NCBI GenBank assembly: GCA_029465975.1
Contig: CM055745.1
Coordinates: 4,898,204 to 4,962,203 of the forward strand
Source: Dallia pectoralis
Taxonomy: Eukaryota > Chordata > Actinopteri > Esociformes > Umbridae
Length of the DNA stretch: 64,000 nucleotides
Reading direction: 5' to 3'
Shown here: piece after piece, positions 36,766 to 47,400 of the stretch
Numbering within the stretch: the first letter of the stretch is position 1
Layout: each line of letters starts with the position of its first letter
Position numbers and translations under genes: made by a program
The notes under the pieces: generated by a model
What the model saw: the letters and a program-made list of their open reading frames with translations, nothing else
Told to the model about the DNA's origin: nothing
The model's database searches: none

Positions 36766-37620
36766 GCTATTTTCCACATTGCAGAGTAATATTAAAAAAA
36801 TCAAAATTCTGAAATAACAAATGCAGAATCATACAGCAACCAAAAAAATGTCATATTGTAAAAACATTTTTGTAGGGCTGGTATGCAATACACTGTCAAT
36901 ATGCAGTTCAAATAAGCAAAAGCCAATACAGTTAATAATCACATTAAGACATTAAGGTCAGTTCATCCAGAAAAACATTTGTACGTTTATGATAAAACTG
37001 CCTCTCATGAAGAGCTCCAGAGGAAAGTAACCCCCAGCGTTACCTCTGTTTCCAGTGAGTTGACTAAGAAATAGACAATTACCTGCACATCAGATTGCTG
37101 CCTATATTAATGTTTTACAGAGTTCAAGTAACAGTTAACTTTCAACAAGACTTGTAAATCACGCCTTCGTGAGCAGATGATCTCTGCACGTGTGGTTGTC
37201 ATGTGAAGCACGAAGGAGGTGTGATGGTGCGGGGGTGATTTATATTTAAGGCACACTCAGGCAGCAAGTCTACCACAGCATTCTGCTTCAGTGCTCTTTC
37301 CCAACCCAATTGAGATGGTTTGGACTGAGTTGGACCACAGAGTGAAGAAATAACAAGTGCTCAACATTTGTGGGAGCTCCTTCACAACTGTTAGAAAAGC
37401 ATTCCTGGTGACTACCTAAAGACGCTGGTTGATAGAATGCAAAGATTTTGCAAAGCTGTCATCAGGGCAAAGGTTGGTTACTTTAAAGTATCTAAAATAT
37501 AAATAGATTTTTGTATATTTAACACTTATATATATATATATATATATATATAACACTTTTTTGGTTGCAACATGTTAGTTTTAACGTCTTAACAACTTTT
37601 TTTACAACGTAGAATATCTT
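36766..37620 (+). mobile_element. Internally deleted Tc1-like transposon with long inverted ends
   Basis: The left end (36770-36860) with TTTTCCACATTGCAGAGTAA and CAACCAAAAAAATG is an imperfect inverse of the right end (37550-37615) ACACTTTTTTGGTTGCAACA ... TTTACAACGTAGAA. Between them, 37290-37480 matches the transposase C-terminus (PTQLRWFGLSWTTE-like, GSSFTTVRKAFLVTT-like, then ATCAGGGCAAAGGTTGGTTACTTT). The element is about 850 bp where a full one is about 1.6 kb, so it is a deletion derivative. A TA microsatellite (37529-37551) lies in the right end. Confidence 0.7.
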
Positions 37621-39281
37621 AAAACAATAATACCCTTTCCAAAATTAGACATGTACTGTACCTTTGCAAATTCCTACTTTATTATCTTCACAAATTATCT
37701 ACCAGTCCATTCTATACATAATTAGGTTCGATATTTAACTACCACACTAAGCAATACCTCATTATCTTAATTTGCATTTCTCAGTTTATACTATCCCTAA
37801 TTATGTACAATATTCCAATATATAATATATTTTGCAATTCCCTTTCCTGTATCTGTTCTCCACATTTCATTAACCCAGAGCTCTCTTCAGTAGGAAGCTG
37901 TGTTAGGATATCGTCCTGTATCGTGTCCGTTCTGCATAATCTGTCAGTCGATTCTCTCTCCTGGCTCAGCCTGTGTTGTCAGTGCTGTTGGTGGGCTGCA
38001 TGCCTGCGTGAGGTTCTGGACCGTTATATGTGGTTAACTATTCGGTTGCACCACGCGGGTTCCACGTAGGCCATGGGGCTTTGAATGTCACAGTATATTT
38101 GGTACCTTTGTTTTGTGATATTATTTGTTTTCGGTAAATGTGTCTGTACGTATCTGATATCCAACTTAAAAAGTGGAGCGGAGTGCTTTAGTTTTATTAA
38201 GGACTTCGAGACTCTTCCAACCATAAAGAAAGTGAAAGAGAGAGAAATAACAAATGTGTATTTGGGGTACAGTAAGGACATCAGAAGGCAAGTCTTTATT
38301 AAGGCGCATACAGTATTTATGGCCTGAGAACTGGGTCTCTCACATCTAGGTTTGCTGTCTGCTTGTCCCCTTATGGGAACTTCACCCTAACTGCTTGTTC
38401 CTTGTTCATGGATTTTCAGGTGACCTCAAAACTTTCTATCTGGCAGCATTGAAAATCTGGATTGCCTTAAAGGGATATTTCATGATTTTTGTATATCAGA
38501 ATAAGGAGAAACTGTATTTAGAACTGCGCTACTGTAGCAATGAAATGCTGCACTATATTTACATGGAAATACAATTGTTTGCTTTCATTTCTATGTATTT
38601 CAACTAGCTGACCACCCCGCAGTCTAGGTTTGAGTTCAGACCTTACAAAACTTCCTGGCTGGAATAGCGGTGCGGGGAAAAGCAGAATGGCCAAAGACGG
38701 CTCAAGATGAATGTTTGCTCTGATCTTTATCTGTCGTGAATAAGTTGTTATTATCAGACTGGTCCGTAGATACAGCTGGATTTGATCCACTCCGCGTTGC
38801 CAAAACACGTTGGTATTTCTATTGTCCCGAGTATACATTTCGTTGGTCTTTTGCTCGAAATGTCCGAAACAAGACAGAAACCAGGAGTACACAATTTAAA
38901 ATATAAATGTGTGCTTGTAAATGTTCCAATATATTTTGATATTGACATTTAGAGCCCAGACAGACATGGTGGCTGCAGAGTTTCCTGTGTGGATGTTCTG
39001 GAGAATTCTGCTGTGGTCCACTGTACCGCTAGTTTTATCACGTCAGCGACTAGGCAGCTGAAGATGTTCATGAATGGGCCTTTGACCGAACATGTCTCTG
39101 ACGGAGAATAATTAAAACAGGAAAATTATTTTTGCATGCAACTGTTTTGTGTGGGCGTGTCACTAAAGTAATGGAGTAGAATGGGCACGCAGAACCTCCT
39201 GGCGCTGTCATTCAACTCCGCCCTAATCACCTGCTGGTCTCTGTGTTCGCAAGTTGATGCTTCGCACTGTCTGGATCTTAC
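37621..39281. other. Unique intron DNA next to the exon 1 donor
   Basis: AT-rich, with short unsupported frames only. Conserved non-coding elements could be present but cannot be judged without alignment. Confidence 0.55.
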
Positions 39282-39663
39282 CTCCGTCCGAGTACGTCTC
39301 CGTGCCGTATCCGTCCTGGAGACCGTTGTTCCAGGTGCCCTCGTACTTCCCGCTAGTTCCGGTGCTCTCCCTAAGGCCGTAGCGACCCTTAAATCCACTC
39401 GTCCACTCCCCCTTGTAGACCCACTTGCCCTTGTTCTCCAGCCCGATGCCGTGCCGCTTCCCCTGCGCCCAGATGCCCTGGTACGTGTTGCCACTGGGCC
39501 AGGTGTACACCCCCGCCACTTCGAAGCCGTGGCTCCAGGACCCCGAGTACTCGCCTTGGCCCTTGGGCCCGGTGCAGATGCCGTGGCCATGGGCTTTTCC
39601 TTCCTCCCACCCGCCACAGTATGACCCCCCATCATCAAAGTTGAACCTGCCCCCAGTGGACAT
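39282..39663 (-). CDS. jph3: jph3 (junctophilin-3) coding exon 1
   Basis: First coding exon of a junctophilin, a protein that tethers endoplasmic/sarcoplasmic reticulum to the plasma membrane; JPH3 is the neuronal form. The exon gives residues 1-127 plus one base. It opens with MSTGGRFNFDDGGSYCGGW, the family's invariant start, and continues through tandem MORN motifs (YCGGWEEGKAHGHG, YSGSWSHGFEVAGVY, YQGIWAQGKRHGIG, YKGEWTSGFKGRYG, YEGTWNNGLQDGYG), which bind the plasma membrane lipid face. An in-frame ATG ten codons upstream (39691-39693) is not used in the family, so I chose 39663. The exon ends in ...SDGG at a good donor (AG/GTAAGA on the minus strand, GT at 39281-39280), phase 1, which matches exon 2. 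Family assignment is very secure. The paralogue choice (jph3) rests on similarity recalled from known junctophilins and on the divergent zcchc14 neighbour. Confidence 0.94.
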
Positions 39664-39667
39664 GCAT
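39635..39667 (-). promoter_or_regulatory. Short uORF overlapping the jph3 start codon
   Basis: The minus strand reads CATGCATGTCC at the start, so a second ATG lies four bases upstream of the chosen jph3 ATG in another frame. It opens a ten-codon reading frame that ends in TGA inside the jph3 coding sequence. Seen directly. Any effect on translation is inference. Confidence 0.4.
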
Positions 39668-40150
39668 GAAATAGGTTTTGGCAAATCCCCCAAACCTCAA
39701 AAAAGAAAAACAAAAAAAAGAAAACAAACCAAAACAGCAGTCGGGGGCGGGGCTGGTGATGATGATGACGAGGTATGGGGGCGGGTGGCGCCCACGCAAA
39801 TCCCCGCACGGATCGGCTGAAAATAAGTGTGGCCAGATTGTAGGGTCCCTCCTGTGAGGCCGGGCAGGAGCAGAGTGGCGCGCCTCCTCAGACCATTCTC
39901 CCGGAGCTGTGGTTCGCCGTCACTCCCAGTCTGGTCCCCCACAGCCGGAGCTCGCCGACGGGAGGAGGCCCACGGCAGCCATGCGTCTACGCCGACGACA
40001 CAAACGCAGCCGACCCCCTCTTCGTCGGGCTTCGGGTTCCGGCCCCCTCCCTCGACGGAGGGCCCCGCGGGCGGCACACTCCGGGCAGCGCCTGCCTCCG
40101 CCTCTAACGGGCTTTTGGGTTTCCCTGGCAGCTGGGAGCCATCAGTCTCC
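39664..40150 (-). promoter_or_regulatory. Candidate jph3 5' UTR / CpG-rich promoter region
   Basis: Directly upstream of the jph3 start, bases 39830-40140 are clearly richer in G+C and CpG than the surrounding AT-rich DNA, as expected of a CpG-island promoter or 5' UTR. A minus-strand reading frame of 151 codons crosses it but resembles nothing and is probably UTR. Just before the start, the minus strand carries a long T-rich tract (39690-39735) followed by GAG, which could be a weak acceptor of a 5' UTR intron. No transcription start can be fixed from sequence alone. Confidence 0.4.
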
Positions 40151-42085
40151 ACCTAGAAACCTGGGAGCCCACAGAGCTAACAGTCAGCTACGGACCAGAT
40201 CCAACACCATCTGCAGCATTACAGATTCATCATATTCGCCCTGGTTGGGCTTGCAGTCTGATCCTAACACAGTGAACATGCTCCTGTAGCACAGGGCAAC
40301 ACAGAAACAGAGAGAGAGAGAGAGAGGGGGAGAGAGGGAGGGAGAGATAGAGGGAGGGAGGCAGGGAGAGGGAGAAAAGATTCAGGATTCAGTTCGGTTG
40401 TCTTATAACGCCTCAGATGGTCAACAGTATCGCAGTCTCTTCCATACGTACACACATGTACACACTCTAACCAGCAGCATTCACATGCAGCACCGTGAAA
40501 ATGAACCCACTCACCACCATGACGATAAACACACCAGCCAAGATAATAAACACACTGACTATGAAAATAAACACACTAGCTATAATACAACACACATGAA
40601 CTATGCAAAAAAATGAACAGACTAGCTATGAACATAGGCACACTTACCATGAAAATAAACTACTCATGGGATTATTTTCCTCTCTTTTCCCATTCCATCC
40701 ACATCCTTAAGTGGTTTAGCAACGCAGAGGCTTTTATTCTGGGACCATTGCAGCTTCAGATTTAAGTCTTCCTCTCCTCTTCTTTTAATGCACCATATTC
40801 CTTTTTTTTATATATTACCGCCTTCCTATTTGGCTGTTGTCTCATTTACCCCTACCTTCTTTATGGTTGGGTCTCACTCGTTCTTGTCCTCTCTCTCTCT
40901 ATCTCTCTCTCTCTCTCTGGTGTCTCTCAAATCTGCTCATTAGATGAGGACTGTTCCAATGCAGCCAACTCTCCCTCCCTCCCCCCCCCCTCATGCATGC
41001 TCCGGTTTTTAAAGAGACAGGCGCGGCATTAAAAACGAAATATCACCTCTCTCGTTTGAGAGCAGACATGGCTTTTGTATTTGCATTCTCTGCTCCATAA
41101 GGCGGGTTGCCCATTTCACCCGTCTATCTCTGGCCTACGCATGCAAATTATTAATCGGTATATAAATGCACAGTAATGCAGGCTTAACTGCTGAATCGGT
41201 TCATGTTGTCATATTTACCAAAACCCTGTTGAATCGTGAGGTGCAATAAAAACAGAATACTGAAATGGTAATAAAACTAATGATAATGAACGAATACACG
41301 GAAAAATTGATTTATGGACAACCGTGTCCATAAGTGTGATTTCGAATCTATGTATCCTGCCGGACTCAAAACCCGGGCACAATTAAAAGATGTAGAGGAA
41401 ATGGATCAAGAGGAAGCTGCGTTGTACATATCTGTGTTGTGACAAGGTAAAGGTCACAGGATCACACTAAACAAAGTGTCCTGCGTGTAGTATCTCTTCT
41501 GGTGCACCCGGGTGTGCCGTTGACTCCGCCTTCCTGCTTAACCAATCACCATCCGTCCTGCACACACACCGCTGACATGCTGGCAATGTGTTCATCCTGT
41601 CAATTACCTGGGATGAGATTAGGCTTAGCTGGCTGTAAATAGACGGAAAAGGGCTGACATGCTTACCTCTCGGCGCCGGACTTGTGTGGGGTTTTCTAAT
41701 TGTCTTGGTTACTGTAGTCATCTGACCAGAGAGACCTTCCACAGTAGTATCTTGGGTATCTGACAATATGCCTACAGTCTCGGCAGTATTTCCCAGTAGC
41801 CCCACAAAGCATCAGCGTAGTTCCTCCAGGGGTAAATAAACCTCTGGTTCAGATGTCTATCCTCTGGATGGAGCACAGTGTTATAGCCGTGTGGTTCATA
41901 TTAATTACACATCCTTTTGCTGGTTTTGCCGATCTGGCTACTTTGACTCTCGCCTATCTTCAATTGATTAGCATAAGAGAAGGGGTAGAGGGGGATTATG
42001 GGCATTGACAATGCTAGTACACTGTAGTACAGAATTACATTCACCGTGACATAAAATCGCTAGAGAATCAGGCACACCAAAACAG
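40151..42085. other. Intergenic DNA with GA and CT microsatellites
   Basis: A GA-rich tract lies at 40308-40378 and CT runs at 40890-40918. The remaining sequence carries no gene I can recognise. Confidence 0.6.
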
Positions 42086-42720
42086 GTGCTAACAATTAGT
42101 AAGTTATTAGAAGGCTACCTACAAAGGACAGGACGTCCGACCAATCGATTCACATATTGTCTCGTAGTCCGCGTTGCCGTTCTCCTGCCGTTCGTCTTAC
42201 CTGCCTGCTCATACTCTGTTGTCCGGCCCACCTGCGTCTTATGCCTTACCTGCCCCGTCATCACATCTGGCAACCTACCTCAGTTGGTGCTTTCTTGGCC
42301 CTATGTTTGATACCCTTTTGTTTTGGAATCGTTTTGTCCTTCTGTTTGCAAGCTGCCTGTCTCTGGTCCTCACTGGAGCACTGAGCATGTGTCCCATTAC
42401 TGGCCCACGGGCACAACCGTACAGATTGCCTCCACCAAACGAGGAGGACCCAGCAGAGCCAACAGCAGACCCTGACCTTCACCGCCCTGCATCACTCACT
42501 AAATCGCAAGCTCCCAGGATGCCCAACAGGTATGACGGCACCCTGGAAGAATTCACTGCCGCTTTAGAGCAGATGTTCCATTAAGTCCGGAGTTGCGGAG
42601 CCCATGGAATTATTCCTTCTTTCTGTCCTGGCCCTGGAGTCCAGTCCGCGTCCCGTTACCCAGACCACTCCGCGTCCTGTTCCCCAGTTCAGTCTGGACC
42701 CTGTTCCCCAGTCCAGTCCA
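42086..42720 (+). mobile_element. Possible LTR-retrotransposon gag remnant
   Basis: A plus-strand frame at 42174-42584 ends in RMPNRYDGTLEEFTAALEQM, reminiscent of the start of the gag core of fish Ty3/Gypsy-type elements (a PxRYDG.. motif followed by a helix). The preceding pyrimidine-rich DNA could be LTR or leader. No protease, polymerase or paired LTRs are found, so the call is weak. Confidence 0.35.
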
Positions 42721-42734
42721 CCTTAGGTCCCTCA

Positions 42735-43345
42735 GAAAGCGGGTGAAGCCCGGCTGACCAGAACCCTAGCCGGTGAATCCCTGCCACCCGGAACCTGAGC
42801 CGATGAAGCAGGGCTTCCCAGAACCAGAGAAGCAGAGCTAACCAGAACCCAAGCAGATGAGGCCCGGCCTTCCAGAACCCAAGCCGGTACTGCACGGCCA
42901 CCCAGAACCAGAGAAGCCTGGCCGCTCAGAGCCACTGAAGTCCGGCTGTCCAGAACTAGAATCAGTGAAGCCCGGCCGACCAGAACTTGAGCCAGTGCAG
43001 CCACACTGCCCAGAACCAGAGAAACCCGGCTGAACAGATCCCAAGCGTGTGAAGCCCGGCCTCCCAGAACCAGAGAAACCCGGCTGAACAGATCCCAAGC
43101 GGGTGAAGCCCGGCCTCCCAGAACCAGAGAAACCCGGCTGAACAGATCCCAAGCGGGTGAAGCCCGGCCTCCCAGAACCAGAGAAACCCGGCTGAACAGA
43201 TCCCAAGCGGGTGAAGCCCGGCCTCCCAGAACCAGAGAAACCCGGCTGAACAGATCCCAAGCGGGTGAAGCCCGGCCTCCCAGAACCAGAGAAACCCGGC
43301 TGAACAGATCCCAAGTGGGTGAAACCCGGCCTCCCAGAACCCAAG
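42735..43345. repeat. 54-bp minisatellite, 6 close copies plus diverged flank
   Basis: The core at 43020-43345 has six near-identical 54-bp units containing CCCGGCTGAACAGATCCCAA and GAAGCCCGGCCTCCCAGAAC. To the left, 42735-43020 is made of diverged ~27-bp relatives, an older layer from which the uniform block probably arose. The 54-bp length (18 codons) keeps the minus strand open. Confidence 0.9.
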
Positions 43346-44439
43346 CCGATAAAAGCCTGGCTGACTAGAATTCGAGCCGCTGAAGCTCGACAAACCAGAT
43401 CCGGGGAAGCCCTGCCTCATATACCCAGAGCCAGTCCCATCCAGCTCCCTAGAGCGGTCTTGTCCGGCATCCCAGAGCCAGCCTGATGTTTAGCCAGAAA
43501 CCAAAACCCAAGTAAATCCAAAACTACTGGAAGAATGTGCTTTCGACAGATATCCATGTTCAGCAAAAAACACTGCCTTAGACCAGAAGAACCTCTCACC
43601 AACCATAAATCTGCCTCAGGGCTTGGTCATCTTGCCATAATTGAGACAACCATTAACTCGATATTGTGCCAGCGAATATTTAAGACGAATTTGAGGCCAA
43701 AAAAGGGAAAGTTGAACATACTGTATATCGTGCAACAGCAGGATAATCCTCAACAGAAAAACAAAAGCTACAACAAACATAACACTTGAGCCCTGGATCA
43801 TGACACGGATAAAGCAGCATTGTAAAAATGAGTGAGCAAGCATTTATCCCAACTGATGTCAGAGGCCGTTACAGAAGAATGACATGCAGCCACATCAAGT
43901 TATTTCAGCTGATATGGACAACGCCGGCTATTGACGCTAGAGGTGTACATACTTGTTCTGAATTGCATATCAGTGGACTTCTTTTACATGAATGAATATA
44001 TTAAATAGAATTAACCAATCCACACACTCCGTAAAAAGTGCCTGTCGTCTTGGCTCGGGGCTGAATACGGTGAATGCTCTGTTGAATGCGTGGCACGTCA
44101 GGGACTCAAACCCCAAGAGGCCACACAGCTGGCAGCAACATTAAACGACAGACTGAAAACAGGCCGTACAGTGATACTCGTCATCATCACCCTCGTTGCT
44201 TCCATCACCACTTTTTATCATAAAACCTCATCGCGAGCATGTTCCTTAACGTTTACAAATAAACTCCACTGCGAATAGGTGGTTTGTTTGCGACGTTACT
44301 GTCAATTCAAGTGATGCGACAACTACAAAAAGAAACCCGGGCGCAAACGTGAAAGGTCTTTAAAAGTATCACCAAGCGCACACCTTTGTAGATCTCTAAC
44401 AACTATTTGTGTGTTTTTGCACGTGTCTCGGCCTACGTG
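43346..44439. other. Intergenic DNA, nothing recognised
   Basis: It may include the left part of the Tc1-like element to the right, but no terminal inverted repeat could be picked out. Confidence 0.5.
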
Positions 44440-47400
44440 AGACTACACTGCATATTGTGCCGTAGGATCACCGCATGTCACCAAAACAGCGCTGACCGTT
44501 ATTGAATGTTGCGAGGTCAAGGCACCGCGGGTCAGACTCGTTGGTCCAGCACGTCCCACGGATGCTGTGGAGATCTGCGGAATTTGGACCTTGAACTCAT
44601 CATCGTGTTCTTCACATAGCACAGTGTAGCGGGGTTATCCTGCTGGATGCAGCCACTTCAGGGTTTCACAGCAGAACATTACCCAGCATACAGCGCGTTG
44701 TCTTCCCGCAGTGCATCACTCCCCGAGGTTCTGATATAGCGCGCACAGACACGGGCGCTCAAGTGAGGGAAAAGAAAACGGGACTCAAGCGACCTTCTCC
44801 CACTGCTCCACAGTCCAGGTTTGATGCTTGCATGGTCACTCTGACCGTTCTGTGGCTACACACAGGGGTCATCATGGGAACTCTGACTGGTCTGTGGCTA
44901 CACACAGGGGTCATCATGGGCACTCTGACTGGTCTGTGGCTACACACAGGGGTCATCATGGGCACTCTGACCGGTCTGTGGCTACACACAGGGGTCATCA
45001 TGGGCACTCTGACCGGTCTGTGGCTACACACAGGGGTCATCATGGGCACTCTGACCGGTCTGTCGCTACACACAGGGGTCATCATGGGCACTCTGACTGG
45101 TCTGTGGCTACACACAGGGGTCATCATGGGCACTCTGACTGGTCTGTGGCTACACACAGGGGTCATCATGGGGTCATCATGGGCACTCTGACCGGTCTGT
45201 GGCTACACACAGGGGTCATCATGGGCACTCTGACTGGTCTGTGGCTACACACAGGGGTCATCATGGGCACTCTGACTGGTCTGTGGCTACACACAGGGGT
45301 CATCATGGGGTCATCATGGGCACTCTGACTGGTCTGTGGCTACACACAGGGGTCATCATGGGCACACTGACCGGTCTGTGGCACACACAGGGGTCATCAT
45401 GGGCACTCTGACTGGTCTGTGGCTACACACAGGGGTCATCATGGGCACTCTGACCGGTCTGTGGCTACACACAGGGGTCATCATGGGCACTCTGACCGGT
45501 CTGTGGCTACACACAGGGGTCATCATGGGCACTCTGACCGGTCTGTGGCCACACACAGGGGTCATCATGGGCACTCTGACTGGTCTGTGGCTACACACAG
45601 GGGTCATCATGGGCACTCTGACTGGTCTGTGGCTACACACAGGGGTCTTCATGGGCACTCTGACTGGTCTGTGGCTACACACAGGGGTCATCATGGGCAC
45701 TCTGACTGGTCTGTGGCTACACACAGGGGTCATCGTGGGCACTCTGACTGGTCTGTGGCCACACACAGGGGTCATCATGGGCACTCTGACCGGTCTGTGG
45801 CTACACACAGGGGTCATCATGGGCACTCTGACCGGTCTGTGGCTACACACAGGGGTCATCATGGGCACTCTGACCGGTCTGTGGCTACACACAGGGGTCA
45901 TCATGGGCACTCTGACTGGTCTGTGGCTACACACAGGGGTCATCATGGGCACTCTGACTGGTCTGTGGCTACACACAGGGGTCCTCGTGGGGTCATCATG
46001 GGCACTCTGACCGGTCTGTGGCAACACACAGGGGTCATCATGGGCACTCTGACCGGTCTGTGGCTACACACAGGGGTCATCATGGGGTCATCATGGGCAC
46101 TCTGACCGGTCTGTGGCAACACACAGGGGTCATCATGGGCACTCTGACCGGTCTGTGGCTACACACAGGGGTCATCATGGGCACTCTGACCGGTCTGTGG
46201 CTACACACAGGGGTCATCGTGGGCACTCTGACCGGTCTGTGGCCACACACAGGGGTCATCATGGGCACTCTGACCGGTCTGTGGCTACACACAGGGGTCA
46301 TCATGGGCACTCTGACTGGTCTGTGGCTACACACAGGGGTCATCATGGGCACTCTGACCGGTCTGTGGCTACACACAGGGGTCTTCATGGGCACTCTGAC
46401 CGGTCTGTGGCTACACACAGGGGTCATCATGGGCACTCTGACTGGTCTGTGGCTACACACAGGGGTCATCATGGGCACTCTGACCGGTCTGTGGCTACAC
46501 ACAGGGGTCATCATGGGCACTCTGACCGGTCTGTGGCTACACACAGGGGTCATCATGGGCACTCTGACCGGTCTGTGGCTACACACAGGGGTCATCATGG
46601 GCACTCTGACCGGTCTGTGGCTACACACAGGGGTCATCATGGGGTCATCATGGGCACTCTGACCGGTCTGTGGCTACACACAGGGGTCATCATGGGGTCA
46701 TCATGGGCACTCTGACTGGTCTGTGGCTACACACAGGGGTCATCATGGGCACTCTGACTGGTCTGTGGCTACACACAGGGGTCATCATGGGCACACTGAC
46801 CGGTCTGTGGCAACACACAGGGGTCATCATGGGCACTCTGACTGGTCTGTGGCTACACACAGGGGTCATCATGGGCACTCTGACCGGTCTGTGGCTACAC
46901 ACAGGGGTCATCATGGGCACTCTGACCGGTCTGTGGCTACACACAGGGGTCATCATGGGTACTCTGACTGGTCTGTGGCTACACACAGGGGTCATCATGG
47001 GGACTCTGACTGGTCTGTGGCTACACACAGGGGTCATCATGGGCACTCTGACTGGTCTGTGGCTACACACAGGGGTCATCATGGGCACTCTGACTGGTCT
47101 GTGGCTACACACAGGGGTCATCATGGGCACTCTGACTGGTCTGTGGCTACACACAGGGGTCATCATGGGGTCATCATGGGCACTCTGACCGGTCTGTGGC
47201 TACACACAGGGGTCATCATGGGCACTCTGACTGGTCTGTGGCTACACACAGGGGTCATCATGGGCACTCTGACTGGTCTGTGGCTACACACAGGGGTCAT
47301 CATGGGGTCATCATGGGCACTCTGACTGGTCTGTGGCTACACACAGGGGTCATCATGGGCACACTGACCGGTCTGTGGCAACACACAGGGGTCATCATGG

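Larger units (their letters stand above)
24154..39281 (-). other. jph3 intron 1 (15.1 kb)
   Basis: The intron is bounded by GTAAGA after exon 1 and CCGCAG before exon 2. In transcript order it holds unrecognised DNA, a deleted Tc1-like element, a SINE, the 80-bp array, a second SINE, a dead Rex1-like LINE with the 25-bp array, a Tc1-like remnant, the 51-bp and 43-bp arrays, and a purine-rich (in RNA) array 160-990 nt before the exon 2 acceptor. In human JPH3 the same intron region carries the alternatively spliced exon 2A with the CTG/CAG repeat expanded in Huntington disease-like 2. No orthologous exon 2A is recognisable here. Confidence 0.9.

Noticed and set aside
39181..39820. Frames opposite and beside jph3 exon 1, on both strands
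   Set aside because: Shadows of exon 1 or of the GC-rich upstream region, with no similarity.
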